From the NCBI GenBank assembly GCA_021845925.1, contig JAJZUW010000008.1, positions 50,604 through 114,603 of the forward strand: a stretch of DNA of 64,000 nucleotides. Direction: 5' to 3'. Positions within the stretch are counted from its first letter, which is position 1. Each line of letters starts with the position of its first letter. Made by a program: the position numbers and the translations under genes. A model generated the notes under the pieces. The model did not search any database. It was not told the DNA's origin and saw only the letters and a program-made list of their open reading frames with translations. Below, in pieces: positions 43,632 to 53,506 of this stretch. The stretch is from Pseudomonadota bacterium. Lineage in GTDB: Bacteria; Pseudomonadota; Gammaproteobacteria; Burkholderiales; Sulfuriferulaceae.

Positions 43632-44936
43632 TCAAAGCGCTGCCAGTATTGCCAGAGTGGTCTGAACCAGAAACTGCATGTCGGCATCCGTGATGACATA
43701 AGGCGGCATGAAATACACCGTCTGGCCGATCGGTCGCAACAGGACACCCCGTTCCAGCCCAAGACGATAGATGTCACGCGACACCCGCCGGTCGCCGATA
43801 GCCAGATCAAATGCCCAGATCATGCCGGTGCGCCGGAAATGCCGTACCAGCGGATGTTCACGCAGAGGCTGGCAGAGACGGTCAAACCGTTCCGCCCGTT
43901 CGCGGTTGCCAGCCAGCACATCCTCACTGTCAAAAATATCCAGAACCGCCAGGGCTGCCCGGCACGCCAGCGGATTGCCGGTATAGGAATGCGAGTGCAG
44001 AAATCCGAGCCGTACGTCATCGGCATAAAACGCCTGATAGATCGAATCGCTAGCCAGCACTGCCGATAACGGCAGACTTCCTCCGGTGATGCCTTTCGAC
44101 AGGCACATCAGATCCGGCCGGATGTCAGCCTGCTCAACGGCAAACAGGGTTCCCGTGCGGCCAAAGCCAACTGCAATTTCGTCTGCGATCAGGTGTACGC
44201 CGTACTGGTCGCACAACGCGCGCGCGCGCGCCAGCCAGACCGGATGGTACATGGCCATGCCGCCCGCACACTGCACCAGCGGTTCGACGATCAGTGCCGC
44301 CGTCGTGGCATGGTGCTGCTGCAGACAGCTTTCGAGATCGGCCGCCGCGCGCAAGGCGTAGGCTTCCGGGGTTTCGCCATCTTCCGCCAGTCGCCAGTCG
44401 GGACTCATCACCTGTCGGGTCTGCTGCAGCATCGGCTGGTAGACATCGCGGAAAATGGCCACATCGGTGACCGCCAGCGCACCGATGGTCTCGCCATGAT
44501 AGCCTTGACGCAGACTGATGAATCCGGCTTTTTCTGGCCGTCCCAGATTGCGCCAGGCATGAAAACTCATTTTCAGAGCAATCTCGGTCGCTGACGCGCC
44601 GTCCGAAGCATAAAAGGCATGATCCAGGCCGGACAGCCGGCACAGCCGTTCGGACAATTCCACCACTGGTTCATGCGTGCATCCGGCCAGCATCACATGA
44701 TCCAGCGTGGCGAACTGCTCGCACAATGCCGCACCGATACGCGGATTGGCATGCCCGAACAGGTTGACCCACCAGGAAGATATGCTGTCCAGATACCGTT
44801 TGCCTTGCCGGTCGTACAGCCAGACACCGGCCGCACGCGCGACTTCGAGTGGCGGGAAATCTTCCAGTTGCCGCATCTGGGTACAGGGATGCCAGACCAC
44901 CTGGCGACTGCGCTGGTCAAGGGAATCAACAGGCAT
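43632..44936 (-). CDS. bioA: Adenosylmethionine-8-amino-7-oxononanoate aminotransferase BioA
   Basis: PLP-dependent biotin enzyme converting KAPA to DAPA using SAM as amino donor. 434 aa from ATG 44936. Motifs: VVWHPCTQMRQLEDFPPLEV, SISSWWVNLFGHANPRI, ASDGASATEIALKM, the PLP aspartate in LIADEIAVGFGRTG, and the Schiff-base lysine in LMCLSKGITGGSLPLSA. It stands apart from bioBFHCD at 51-55.6 kb and is transcribed in the same direction. Confidence 0.95.
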   Translation of the reverse strand: MPVDSLDQRSRQVVWHPCTQMRQLEDFPPLEVARAAGVWLYDRQGKRYLDSISSWWVNLFGHANPRIGAALCEQFATLDHVMLAGCTHEPVVELSERLCRLSGLDHAFYASDGASATEIALKMSFHAWRNLGRPEKAGFISLRQGYHGETIGALAVTDVAIFRDVYQPMLQQTRQVMSPDWRLAEDGETPEAYALRAAADLESCLQQHHATTAALIVEPLVQCAGGMAMYHPVWLARARALCDQYGVHLIADEIAVGFGRTGTLFAVEQADIRPDLMCLSKGITGGSLPLSAVLASDSIYQAFYADDVRLGFLHSHSYTGNPLACRAALAVLDIFDSEDVLAGNRERAERFDRLCQPLREHPLVRHFRRTGMIWAFDLAIGDRRVSRDIYRLGLERGVLLRPIGQTVYFMPPYVITDADMQFLVQTTLAILAAL

Positions 44937-45121
44937 GCGGGTCCTCTGACAGATCGAAAAGCCGAATTCTAGCAGGCTCCAATCCAACTTGCGGCGAACA
45001 CTCCCGCACATGTCAGGAATCGCTTCACAAGCCGTACTTTTTTCGTTAGCATACCGCCATCAACTCGAGCGTGTTACGCTGTCAAACCTGTATATCCCAG
45101 ATAATTTTCCGTGAGGAATTC

Positions 45122-45448
45122 ATGAGCGAACATATTCATTACGTCACCGACGATACTTTCGAAGAGGAAGTTCTGCAATCGTCATTGCCGGTCATTGTCG
45201 ATTACTGGGCTGACTGGTGCGGTCCCTGCAAGATGATTGCCCCGATCCTGGATGAAGTCGCCCGCGAATATGCCGGTCGCATCAAGGTGGCCAAGCTCAA
45301 CATCGACGAAAATCAGTCCACCCCGCCCAAATATGGCATCCGTGGCATTCCGACCCTGATGATTTTCAAGAATGGCAGCGTGGAAGCCACCAAGGTCGGC
45401 GCCTTGTCCAAGTCACAACTGACAGCCTTTGTTGACAGCAACATCTGA
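45122..45448 (+). CDS. trxA: Thioredoxin TrxA
   Basis: A 108-aa thioredoxin with the active site WCGPC ([14 protein letters not shown] near residue 29) and the cis-Pro loop [15 protein letters not shown] 45122 is preceded by GAGGAATT; frame extensions upstream are not homologous. It precedes rho, a common pairing. It supplies reducing power for cytoplasmic disulfides. Confidence 0.96.
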   Translation: MSEHIHYVTDDTFEEEVLQSSLPVIVDYWADWCGPCKMIAPILDEVAREYAGRIKVAKLNIDENQSTPPKYGIRGIPTLMIFKNGSVEATKVGALSKSQLTAFVDSNI

Positions 45449-45619
45449 TTGGTATAACCTTCGCCGAAATTGCCTAAAGGTATCGCCGTACCGGCCGGAA
45501 TCCGGGCTCACCAGCCCGCAATGACCAGGACGGCGTACCGGATAAACACATCCACAGTCCAGGCACGACATCATCCCCTTTATTCCATATTCCGCCTTTG
45601 ACCGGCGAGACTTTCCCGT

Positions 45620-46882
45620 ATGCATCTGTCCGATCTGAAACAACTTCATGTGACCCAGCTGGTCGAAATGGCCACCGCCAATGCCATCGAAGGCGCCAAC
45701 CGGCTCCGCAAGCAGGAACTGATTTTTGCCCTGCTGAAAAACCAGGCCAAAAAAGGCGTCAGCATCTTCGGCGAAGGAACGCTGGAAGTGTTGCCCGATG
45801 GTTTTGGCTTTCTGCGGTCGCCGGATACATCCTATCTGGCCAGCCCGGACGACATTTACATTTCGCCGTCCCAGATCAGACGTTTTAACCTGCATACCGG
45901 CGACTCGATCGAAGGCGAGATTCGCATTCCCAAGGACGGTGAACGTTATTTCGCCCTGGTCAAGGTCGACCGGGTGAACGGCGAATCACCGGAAAACACC
46001 AAGAACAAGATCCTGTTCGAAAACCTCACTCCGCTGCACCCGACCGAACCACTGGTGCTGGAACGCGACATTCGCGCAGAAGAAAACATCACCGGCCGCA
46101 TCATCGACATGATCGCTCCCATCGGCAAAGGACAGCGCGGCCTGCTGGTCGCCAGCCCGAAATCCGGCAAGACGGTCATGCTGCAACATATCGCCCACGC
46201 GATCACCAGCAACCATCCCGACGTGATCATGATTGTCCTGCTGATTGACGAACGTCCGGAAGAAGTGACCGAAATGACCCGCTCCGTTCGCGGCGAAGTC
46301 GTGGCCTCGACCTTTGACGAACCGGCCACCCGTCACGTCCAGGTCGCCGAAATGGTCATCGAAAAAGCCAAACGGCTGGTTGAACACAAAAAAGACGTTG
46401 TCATTCTGCTCGATTCGATCACCCGTCTGGCGCGGGCATACAACACCGTGATCCCGTCATCCGGCAAGGTCCTGACCGGCGGTGTCGATGCCAATGCCCT
46501 CCAGCGTCCCAAACGGTTCTTTGGTGCTGCGCGCAACATCGAAGAAGGTGGATCGTTGACCATCATCGCGACCGCCCTGGTGGACACCGGCAGCCGGATG
46601 GACGACGTGATCTTTGAAGAATTCAAGGGTACCGGCAACATGGAAATCCATCTCGACCGGCGCATGGCCGAGAAACGTCTCTACCCGGCGATCAATGTCA
46701 ATCGCTCCGGCACCCGCCGCGAGGAACTGCTGCTCAAGAGCGACATCCTGCAAAAAATCTGGATCCTGCGCAAGTTGCTGTATCCGATGGACGACCTGGA
46801 AGCGATGGAATTCCTGCTCGACAAGGTCAAGGCCACCAAGAACAATGCGGAGTTTTTTGATTCCATGCGGGGTGGCCGCTAG
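45620..46882 (+). CDS. rho: Transcription termination factor Rho
   Basis: A 420-aa hexameric RNA-dependent ATPase. The N-terminal domain starts [18 protein letters not shown]; the cold-shock-like RNA-binding part has [21 protein letters not shown]-loop [13 protein letters not shown] near residue 180; Walker [19 protein letters not shown]-loop [20 protein letters not shown]. Full family length. It lies 171 nt after trxA. Confidence 0.97.
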   Translation: MHLSDLKQLHVTQLVEMATANAIEGANRLRKQELIFALLKNQAKKGVSIFGEGTLEVLPDGFGFLRSPDTSYLASPDDIYISPSQIRRFNLHTGDSIEGEIRIPKDGERYFALVKVDRVNGESPENTKNKILFENLTPLHPTEPLVLERDIRAEENITGRIIDMIAPIGKGQRGLLVASPKSGKTVMLQHIAHAITSNHPDVIMIVLLIDERPEEVTEMTRSVRGEVVASTFDEPATRHVQVAEMVIEKAKRLVEHKKDVVILLDSITRLARAYNTVIPSSGKVLTGGVDANALQRPKRFFGAARNIEEGGSLTIIATALVDTGSRMDDVIFEEFKGTGNMEIHLDRRMAEKRLYPAINVNRSGTRREELLLKSDILQKIWILRKLLYPMDDLEAMEFLLDKVKATKNNAEFFDSMRGGR

Positions 46883-46910
46883 CGGCAGTCCACAGACCGG
46901 ATAGCCGCGC

Positions 46911-48086
46911 CTATTTCCGTGCCGCAGCCTGCTCTGTATCGTCCTTTGGCAACAGAACCCACAGACTGCCCTGCTGTTTCATGCGGCCGGCTTCTTCGCC
47001 GGCTTGCGCCCCGATGCCAAAATAGAAATCCGCACGCACATTGCCGCGAATGGCGCCGCCGGTATCCTGTGCCAGCATGAGTTGCTGCAATGGCGCACCA
47101 TTGCCGGGATGAGCCGTTGCAATCCAGACCGGCGCGCCCAGCGGAATCGCTCGCGGATCGACGGCCAGACTGCGCCAGCCGGTCACTGGCAACCCGAGCG
47201 CCCCCAATGGCTGGTGATCGGGCAAAAACCGGAAAAAGACATAACTGGGATTGTGGTCCAGCACCTCTGCGACCTGACCGGGATGCGTACGCGCCCACTC
47301 CCGGATCGCCTGCATGGACAAATGATCTGCCGACAAATCACCCCGCTCAGCCAGCACCCGGCCAATCGCCTGGTACGGATAGCCATTCTGGTCAGCATAG
47401 CCGACGGTGAGTTGACGCCCATCCGGCAGTTTGATTTCGCCAGATCCCTGGATTTGCAGAAAAAAAGCCTCAACCGGATCATCGACCCAAACCAGCTCAT
47501 GTCCAGCCAGCGGATGATCATCACTCTCGATGGCAGACCGGTCGTAATAAGGCACGACGGTGTTGCCAACCAGGCGACCACGCAAACGCATGCCCTTCAG
47601 TTCCGGATAGACGGAAGACAATTCGACGGTAAGCAGATCGGGCGGTCGCGCGTACAGCGGTACTGAAAATCCACGCTGTCGGGAAAGACTGCCATGCAGC
47701 AAAGGCGTGTAATAACCAGTGATCAGTCCCGTGCCCGCACCATCCGGCTGCACGCTCTGCCAGACCGAAAACCACTGTTCAAAGTAGTGCCGGACCGTCG
47801 CGCTGTCGGTGGGAGACATCCCGGCAGCTGCCTGGCAGGCAGGCTGCCAGGCGCGCTTGTGCTGCATCACGCTGCATTCCTGCTGCCACAATGGCCAGAC
47901 TTCCAGCAGATTGTCTTCCTGCCAGCCCGGCAGGTCCGACCATTGGGCAGGTTGCAGATGGGGCTGTACCGGTAGCGGAGCAACCGGCTGAGGCACACAA
48001 GGCTGCGGTTTGCCTGGCGGCGCCGGCAGTTGCGCGCATCCGGCCATCAGCAGGAATAACAACCATGTCAGCAGAATACGTATCAT
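46911..48086 (-). CDS. mltA: Membrane-bound lytic murein transglycosylase A (MltA)
   Basis: A 391-aa outer-membrane lipoprotein. The lipobox LMAG-C17 follows a hydrophobic signal. The MltA domain has GTGLITGYYTPLLHGSL and VWVDDPVEAFFLQIQGSGEI, with LPDGRQLTVGYADQNGYPY; a C-terminal 3D domain has AQDTGGAIRGNVRADFYFG, in which the catalytic Asp is expected. It cleaves peptidoglycan glycan strands. Its start overlaps the stop of the upstream GGDEF/EAL gene by 4 nt. Confidence 0.94.
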   Translation of the reverse strand: MIRILLTWLLFLLMAGCAQLPAPPGKPQPCVPQPVAPLPVQPHLQPAQWSDLPGWQEDNLLEVWPLWQQECSVMQHKRAWQPACQAAAGMSPTDSATVRHYFEQWFSVWQSVQPDGAGTGLITGYYTPLLHGSLSRQRGFSVPLYARPPDLLTVELSSVYPELKGMRLRGRLVGNTVVPYYDRSAIESDDHPLAGHELVWVDDPVEAFFLQIQGSGEIKLPDGRQLTVGYADQNGYPYQAIGRVLAERGDLSADHLSMQAIREWARTHPGQVAEVLDHNPSYVFFRFLPDHQPLGALGLPVTGWRSLAVDPRAIPLGAPVWIATAHPGNGAPLQQLMLAQDTGGAIRGNVRADFYFGIGAQAGEEAGRMKQQGSLWVLLPKDDTEQAAARK

Positions 48087-50941
48087 CGTTTTTTCCTGGC
48101 CATGTGCAGCTGCAATTCGGACAGCAGATGCAGTATGCGCTCCTGCAAACCCAGAAATGCCGGCACATGTTCACGCGCCAGGTCGTCCCGCTGCTCCGCG
48201 TGCAGCCGCGAAATTTCGGCGCCAATATCATGCACGCGCCGGTGCAGCGATTCGACCTCATGAAACAGGGCATCCTGTCCGTATCGCGCCTGTCCCTTGC
48301 CATAAATCCATTTTCCGAACGCACATTCAGCAGCCTTGACCACGGTCATGACTGTTTCCTGTGACTGATCGGGTTCAGTCACCATACGCACAATTCTGCG
48401 CACCCGGTCGATGTGTTCCAGTTGTGCCTGCAACAGCTGGAAATCGGACAGATCCCAGTCCACATCCCCCCATTGTCGCCAGGCCGGGTCGGGCTGCCAG
48501 TTCTGCGCCCAGGTTTCCACCTCGCCGGCCGGCATGGGTCTGGCAACGCCGTAGCCCTGGATGACATCGCAACCCAACCGCAACAGCAACACCCCCTGTT
48601 CCAGTGTCGATTCAACCCCTTCGGCCACCACCTCGCTGTCAAAAATCCTGGCCAGACTGATCACCGCCTCGACCAGCGACAAGCCTTCGCGATCCACCAG
48701 CATGTCGCGCACAAAGCTCTGGTCAATCTTGAGTGTATTGACCGACAGATTCTTGAGATAACTGATGGAAGAATACCCGGTTCCAAAATCATCCAGCGCG
48801 AATGACACCCCGAGCATGCGACAGACCGAAACTGTGCCACGCGCCCGGCGCAAATCACCCAGGGCGGCCGATTCCAGGATTTCAATCTGCAGTAGTTCCG
48901 GCGGCACTTCGTTATGTCTGCCGAGCAGCATCGACAGCCGCTGGCTGAAATCATCGCGCCGGAAATGCCGGGCTGCGATATTGACAGCCACTGACCAGGA
49001 ATGACCATTGCGCAACCAGACCGACATCTGCGTCAGCGCGGTCTCAATCACCCACTCGCCGATTTCGACAATCAGTTCGTTTTCTTCCAGCATGGGCAGA
49101 AATTCAAGTGGTGGCACCACGCCCCGCTGCGGGTCGAGCCAGCGCAGCAAAGCTTCCATGCCGACAACCTGTCCGCTGCGCATGTTGACCTTGGGCTGGT
49201 AGTACAGCACCAGTTCACCGTTGTGCAATGCCTGGCGCACACGCTCGATCAGGCGGAACCGCGTCTGCACCTGCTGGTCGCTGGCCAGGTCGAACAGGTG
49301 ATAACGACTGCGTCCTGCCTGTTTAGCCTGGTACATGGCCTGGTCAGCATGGCGCAGCAAGGTATCCGGATCTGCATCATCCAGCGGAAAGAACGTGATG
49401 CCGATACTGCCGCTGACGCGCAGTTCCTGGCCCTGGTACAGGACCGGCCGGGCAATGGCTTCCAGCAATCGCTGCAGCAATGGTTCCGTTTCTTCGACAT
49501 TGTGGAAGCCATTCAGTAGCAGGACGAATTCATCGCCACCCAGGCGGGCGACGGTGTCCTGTTCACGCAGGGTGGCAACCAGCCGTTCGGACACATCCAC
49601 CAGCACCATGTCACCCACTTCATGCCCCCAGGTGTCGTTGATGATCTTGAAATCATCCAGATCCAGCAGACAGACGGCTGTGAGCGCCTCATCATGCCGC
49701 GACTGTTCGAAAGCCCGGGAAAAAGCTTCACCCAGCAGATTACGGTTCGGCAGCCGGGTCAGGGCATCGTGACCAGCCTGCCACTTGACGGCGGACAACA
49801 GGCGACGGCGTTCACTGACATCATGGAAGACCAGCACCACGCCAATCAGGCTGCCATCGCCCAGCAGAATGGGCGCTGCCGTGCAGTCCACACCGAATTC
49901 GCGTCCATCATGCGAACGTAACAGCGTATGATCCGCCAGCCGGACTGCGGAACGGGTGGTCAGCGCGCGCAAAACGGGATTTTCCAGTGGCTCGCGCGTG
50001 GTTTCGTGCAGCAGGTCGAACACGCGTGCCACCATCTGGCCGCGCACTTCGTCAAGACCACGCCCCACCAGAACCACCGCAGCATTGTTCAGGAACGTGA
50101 CATGTCCCTGCAAATCGGTACTGATCACGGCATCACCAATCGAAGACAGGGTCACTTCGGCCCGTTCGCGTTCCTCGTGCAACAGCAATTCCAGCCGCTT
50201 GCGCGCGGTGATGTCGATGCTGATCATCTTGAAGTATCTGGGCATCTTGCCAAAATCGTCCAGAATCGGGACGATGGTCGACTGTATCCAGTATGGGTCG
50301 CCCTTCTGGTTGCGATCCTGGAACTCTCCCGACCAGACCTTGCCGGACCGCAAGGTGGACCAGAGCTCGGGCAATCCTTCGCGGACTGGCTGACGGACGT
50401 TGAGCAGACGGTGGCTGCGGCCGAGCAGTTCATCCCGCGTGTAGCCCGACAGCTCGCAATACTTGTCGTTCACGTAGGTCACATTGCCTTCGGTATCCGT
50501 CTCGACAACCAGCACGGCCGAATTGATGGAACGGCGTTCTTCCTGCCAGGCAAAATTCTGTGCCGTCATCCGGTCCAGAAATTCCGTCTGCTGGGCTTCG
50601 CGCTGACGCAACTCCGCAATCAGCCGCTTCAGTTGGGCAATGCCAGTATTGAAGGCGGACACCAGCAGGCGCAGCTCCGGCGCGCCTTCCACGGCAACAG
50701 CGATATCGTACTGGCCATTTTTCAGGCCATCGACCGCAACCACCAGATCATCCAGAGTCCGCAGGCTGCGCCAAAGTACCCGATAGGCAAGGTACCACAT
50801 GAGCCCCATCAGCGGCAGCAGGCCGATGCGCGGCAGACCTGACCAGACATACAGCAGCACGATGAAGCTGGTCGTGTAGACCAGCCACAGTACGCGACTG
50901 AACAATCCCAGATGATGCCAGTATGACTTCCAGCGTTCCAT
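48083..50941 (-). CDS. Membrane PAS-PAS-GGDEF-EAL protein with C-terminal CZB-like domain
   Basis: A predicted cyclic-di-GMP turnover protein of ~952 aa. Two N-terminal membrane segments (FSRVLWLVYTTSFIVLLYV and LLPLMGLMWYLAYRVLW) precede a HAMP-like linker, PAS domains near residues 145 and 270, GGDEF near 467 (ARLGGDEFVLLL, intact), and EAL near 597 (GMEALLRWLDP) with DDFGTGYSSISYLK and VVAEGVES, so both catalytic cores look active. The last ~100 residues resemble a CZB zinc-binding domain (CAFGKWIYGKG near residue 873, then H-x3-H-type spacing in SLHRRVHDIG). The start is uncertain: an in-frame ATG at 51055 adds 38 residues without protein-like character. It overlaps mltA by 4 nt. Confidence 0.86.
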   Translation of the reverse strand: MERWKSYWHHLGLFSRVLWLVYTTSFIVLLYVWSGLPRIGLLPLMGLMWYLAYRVLWRSLRTLDDLVVAVDGLKNGQYDIAVAVEGAPELRLLVSAFNTGIAQLKRLIAELRQREAQQTEFLDRMTAQNFAWQEERRSINSAVLVVETDTEGNVTYVNDKYCELSGYTRDELLGRSHRLLNVRQPVREGLPELWSTLRSGKVWSGEFQDRNQKGDPYWIQSTIVPILDDFGKMPRYFKMISIDITARKRLELLLHEERERAEVTLSSIGDAVISTDLQGHVTFLNNAAVVLVGRGLDEVRGQMVARVFDLLHETTREPLENPVLRALTTRSAVRLADHTLLRSHDGREFGVDCTAAPILLGDGSLIGVVLVFHDVSERRRLLSAVKWQAGHDALTRLPNRNLLGEAFSRAFEQSRHDEALTAVCLLDLDDFKIINDTWGHEVGDMVLVDVSERLVATLREQDTVARLGGDEFVLLLNGFHNVEETEPLLQRLLEAIARPVLYQGQELRVSGSIGITFFPLDDADPDTLLRHADQAMYQAKQAGRSRYHLFDLASDQQVQTRFRLIERVRQALHNGELVLYYQPKVNMRSGQVVGMEALLRWLDPQRGVVPPLEFLPMLEENELIVEIGEWVIETALTQMSVWLRNGHSWSVAVNIAARHFRRDDFSQRLSMLLGRHNEVPPELLQIEILESAALGDLRRARGTVSVCRMLGVSFALDDFGTGYSSISYLKNLSVNTLKIDQSFVRDMLVDREGLSLVEAVISLARIFDSEVVAEGVESTLEQGVLLLRLGCDVIQGYGVARPMPAGEVETWAQNWQPDPAWRQWGDVDWDLSDFQLLQAQLEHIDRVRRIVRMVTEPDQSQETVMTVVKAAECAFGKWIYGKGQARYGQDALFHEVESLHRRVHDIGAEISRLHAEQRDDLAREHVPAFLGLQERILHLLSELQLHMARKKR

Positions 50942-51153
50942 CTCATCCGCCACACATGCCAATGGAAACCGGGACCGGCAGTGAAAATGGATCCCGCGCG
51001 TCATGCCAGGCACGTTCGCGTGCCCGCCTGAGGAACCGTTGATCAAGTCCGTCACGAATCCCGTTGCAGACCCAGTGCCGATTGCGCCTGACAGCCCGTT
51101 TGGTTAGACCCTGGCGCAATCCTGCCGGACCCTGATCAGGAGTTCCAGGGTCA

Positions 51154-51828
51154 TTATCGCAGAATTTCCAGACCCGCCGGAAGAAAAGATAACTCGCCCG
51201 GCTGGTCCAGCTGCCAGGCCATATCGGCCAGCCTGGGCGCCGGCATCAGCTGGCAAAGCGTAGCCAGATTGTCTTGCGGAACAGCCATGTCCGGATCAAT
51301 ACGGTTGGCAATCCAGCCAGCCAGCCGGCAACCATCCGCCAGGATTGCCGTCGCCGTCAGCAAGGCATGATTGATGCAGCCCAGACGTATGCCGACAACC
51401 AGAATCACCGGCAAATCCAGCTGCCGCGCCAGTGTAGCCATGCTGCCATCCGCGCCGAGCGGTACGTACCATCCACCTGCGCCCTCAACCACCACCCGGT
51501 CCGCCTGATTCGCCAGATCCGTGCAAGCCTGCCTGATGCGCCGAAAATCAATTTGCACAGCGGCCTGTTCTGCAGCAATGTGCGGCGCAATTGCCGGCTC
51601 GAACCGGTAAGGATTGCGCAAGTCAGGCTGACACTCGAACCGGTCAGCCGCACGTAACGCTTCGACATCCTGCCAGAAAGGCATGCCATGGCGATATTCC
51701 GCTCCGGACGCTACCGGTTTCATGCCGACAGCACGGACACCGCTGGCATTCAGATAACGCAGAAGGGCGCCAGCCACCCTGGTTTTGCCCACATTGGTGT
51801 CCGTACCTGTGACGAACCAGCCGTTCAT
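51154..51828 (-). CDS. bioD: Dethiobiotin synthetase BioD
   Basis: A 224-aa ATP-dependent carboxylase closing the ureido ring of dethiobiotin from DAPA and CO2. P-loop FVTGTDTNVGKTRVAGALL at the N terminus; MKPVASGAEY; VVEGAGGWYVPL. Last gene of bioB-F-H-C-D; its ATG overlaps the bioC stop by 4 nt. Confidence 0.95.
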   Translation of the reverse strand: MNGWFVTGTDTNVGKTRVAGALLRYLNASGVRAVGMKPVASGAEYRHGMPFWQDVEALRAADRFECQPDLRNPYRFEPAIAPHIAAEQAAVQIDFRRIRQACTDLANQADRVVVEGAGGWYVPLGADGSMATLARQLDLPVILVVGIRLGCINHALLTATAILADGCRLAGWIANRIDPDMAVPQDNLATLCQLMPAPRLADMAWQLDQPGELSFLPAGLEILR

Positions 51829-52727
51829 GCATGTTCTCCGTCCGGCCGGCGAGGATGCCAGGTCACTGGCTGAATGCCGGCAATCCGGTCTGCCGGGCGC
51901 CAGGCATGGCCATACACCACCTCCCAGGTGGCCGGAAGCCGGCCTTCCCGGCGATGGTTTTCATACAGGCTTTCCAGCTGCTGCCAGTACCGTCTGCCCG
52001 TCAGTCCGTCCTTGCGGGAACCAGTCACGGCATTGGCACCAATCTGCTTGATTTCCCGCAACATGTCCCTGAGCGTGGCATATGTCAGCGTGATGTATTC
52101 CATGTCCACCACCGGCGCCGAAAATCCGGCAGCCATCAGCCAGTCGCCGATATCGTGCATGTCCGGAAAGGTATTCACATGAGCATAGCCATCGAGCTGG
52201 GCAAACGTCTGACGCAATTCCTTCAGTGTATCCGGGCCAAAGGTGGCAAACATCAGCAATCCGCCAGGTGCCAGTACCCGACGGAATTCGGCAAACGTCG
52301 CCGGCAGGTCGGAACACCATTGCAGCGAAGATGCCGACCAGATCATATTGACGCTGCCGGTTGCCAGCGGAAGCCGGCTCATGTCGGCGCACACCGGCGA
52401 TACCGCTGACCGGTCCAGCCACTTCTGCCAGAACGGACGTGGCGGACAAGCCATCTGCAGCATTGGTTCGGCCAGATCCAGCGCCAGCAGTCGCGCCTGT
52501 GGCCAGCGCTGTCGCAGTCCGGCCAGCGCTGCTCCGGTACCACATCCGGCATCCAGCACACACGCCGGATCATGCCGGATGTATTGCAGCCGCTCCAGCA
52601 TGCGCGAGCCGATTTCCTGTTGCAGCACGGCATGCGCATCGTACTGGCTGGCTGCCCGGCCAAACAGACGGCGAATGCCTTCGGTTTGCGACGACATCGG
52701 CAGTTCACGCTCATCGTGACCAGTCAT
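51825..52727 (-). CDS. bioC: Malonyl-ACP O-methyltransferase BioC
   Basis: SAM-dependent methyltransferase (300 aa) that methylates malonyl-ACP so fatty-acid synthase can build the pimeloyl chain. It starts with a BioC-type FGRAASQYDAHAVLQQEIGS block. SAM motif I is VLDAGCGTGAALAGL; then LLALDLAEPML; then WSASSLQWCSDLPATFAEFR and VLAPGGLLMFATFG. It has 4-nt overlaps with bioH and bioD. Confidence 0.94.
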   Translation of the reverse strand: MTGHDERELPMSSQTEGIRRLFGRAASQYDAHAVLQQEIGSRMLERLQYIRHDPACVLDAGCGTGAALAGLRQRWPQARLLALDLAEPMLQMACPPRPFWQKWLDRSAVSPVCADMSRLPLATGSVNMIWSASSLQWCSDLPATFAEFRRVLAPGGLLMFATFGPDTLKELRQTFAQLDGYAHVNTFPDMHDIGDWLMAAGFSAPVVDMEYITLTYATLRDMLREIKQIGANAVTGSRKDGLTGRRYWQQLESLYENHRREGRLPATWEVVYGHAWRPADRIAGIQPVTWHPRRPDGEHA

Positions 52728-53506
52728 GTGGCCTCCGTTGACGATAAAAAGTCGGCCAGCAGTCCGGCAAATGCGGCTTCATGCGACAGAAACGGCGCAT
52801 GAGATGCGCCCGGCATGATCGTCAGCCGTGCCTCCGGCAGGCCGCCGGTCAATTGATCTGGCCGGGTTCCGGCCAGGGCTTCGGCCGCACAGAGCGGCAC
52901 CAGCTGGTCATAGGCGCCATGCACAACCAGCGTTGGTATGGTGATGCGCGCAAGCGCCTCGCGCAGATCGGTTTGCAGCAGAAACTGCAATCCTTTGCGC
53001 AACACGGCGGGTTCGGGCTGACCGCGCGCAAACAGTTGCTGACGCAAACTGGTCAGCGTCGCCCTGGCATGTTCGTCCTGACGGACCTGCAAGGCGAGAA
53101 ACCGTTTCAGCGTTGGTTCCCATTCCTCTTCCAGATCACGGGCAAAACCGGCAAACACGGACGCTTCCATGCCACAGCGCCAGTCTGGCCGGGACACAAA
53201 ACAAGGCGATGTGCCAACCAGAACCAGCCGGCCGATCCGTTCTGGCGCCAGCTGAGCCATTTTCAATGCAAACAGCCCGCCCAGCGACCAGCCCACCAGG
53301 TCAAACCGTTGCGGCCATCCGGCCAGCAACTGCATTGCGCCGGCGTCCAGAGTGGCCGCGTCAGGCTGCCCGGCATAGCCAGGCAGATCGGGCGTCAGCA
53401 GCGGACGGCCGGGCATGACATGCGCCAGCCGCTCGGTCAGCGGTTGCCAGATACCGCCATGCAAACCCCATCCATGCAGGAAAATCAGCGGATTGGCCAT
53501 GGTCAT
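52724..53506 (-). CDS. bioH: Pimeloyl-[ACP] methyl ester esterase BioH
   Basis: A 260-aa alpha/beta hydrolase that demethylates pimeloyl-ACP methyl ester to end chain elongation. It has an HGWG oxyanion element (LIFLHGWGLHGGIW), nucleophile elbow GWSLGG, an Asp near VVHGAYDQLVP, and the catalytic His in MPGASHAPFLSHE. ATG at 53506 overlaps bioF by 4 nt; a Met two codons later is an alternative start. Confidence 0.94.
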   Translation of the reverse strand: MTMANPLIFLHGWGLHGGIWQPLTERLAHVMPGRPLLTPDLPGYAGQPDAATLDAGAMQLLAGWPQRFDLVGWSLGGLFALKMAQLAPERIGRLVLVGTSPCFVSRPDWRCGMEASVFAGFARDLEEEWEPTLKRFLALQVRQDEHARATLTSLRQQLFARGQPEPAVLRKGLQFLLQTDLREALARITIPTLVVHGAYDQLVPLCAAEALAGTRPDQLTGGLPEARLTIMPGASHAPFLSHEAAFAGLLADFLSSTEAT

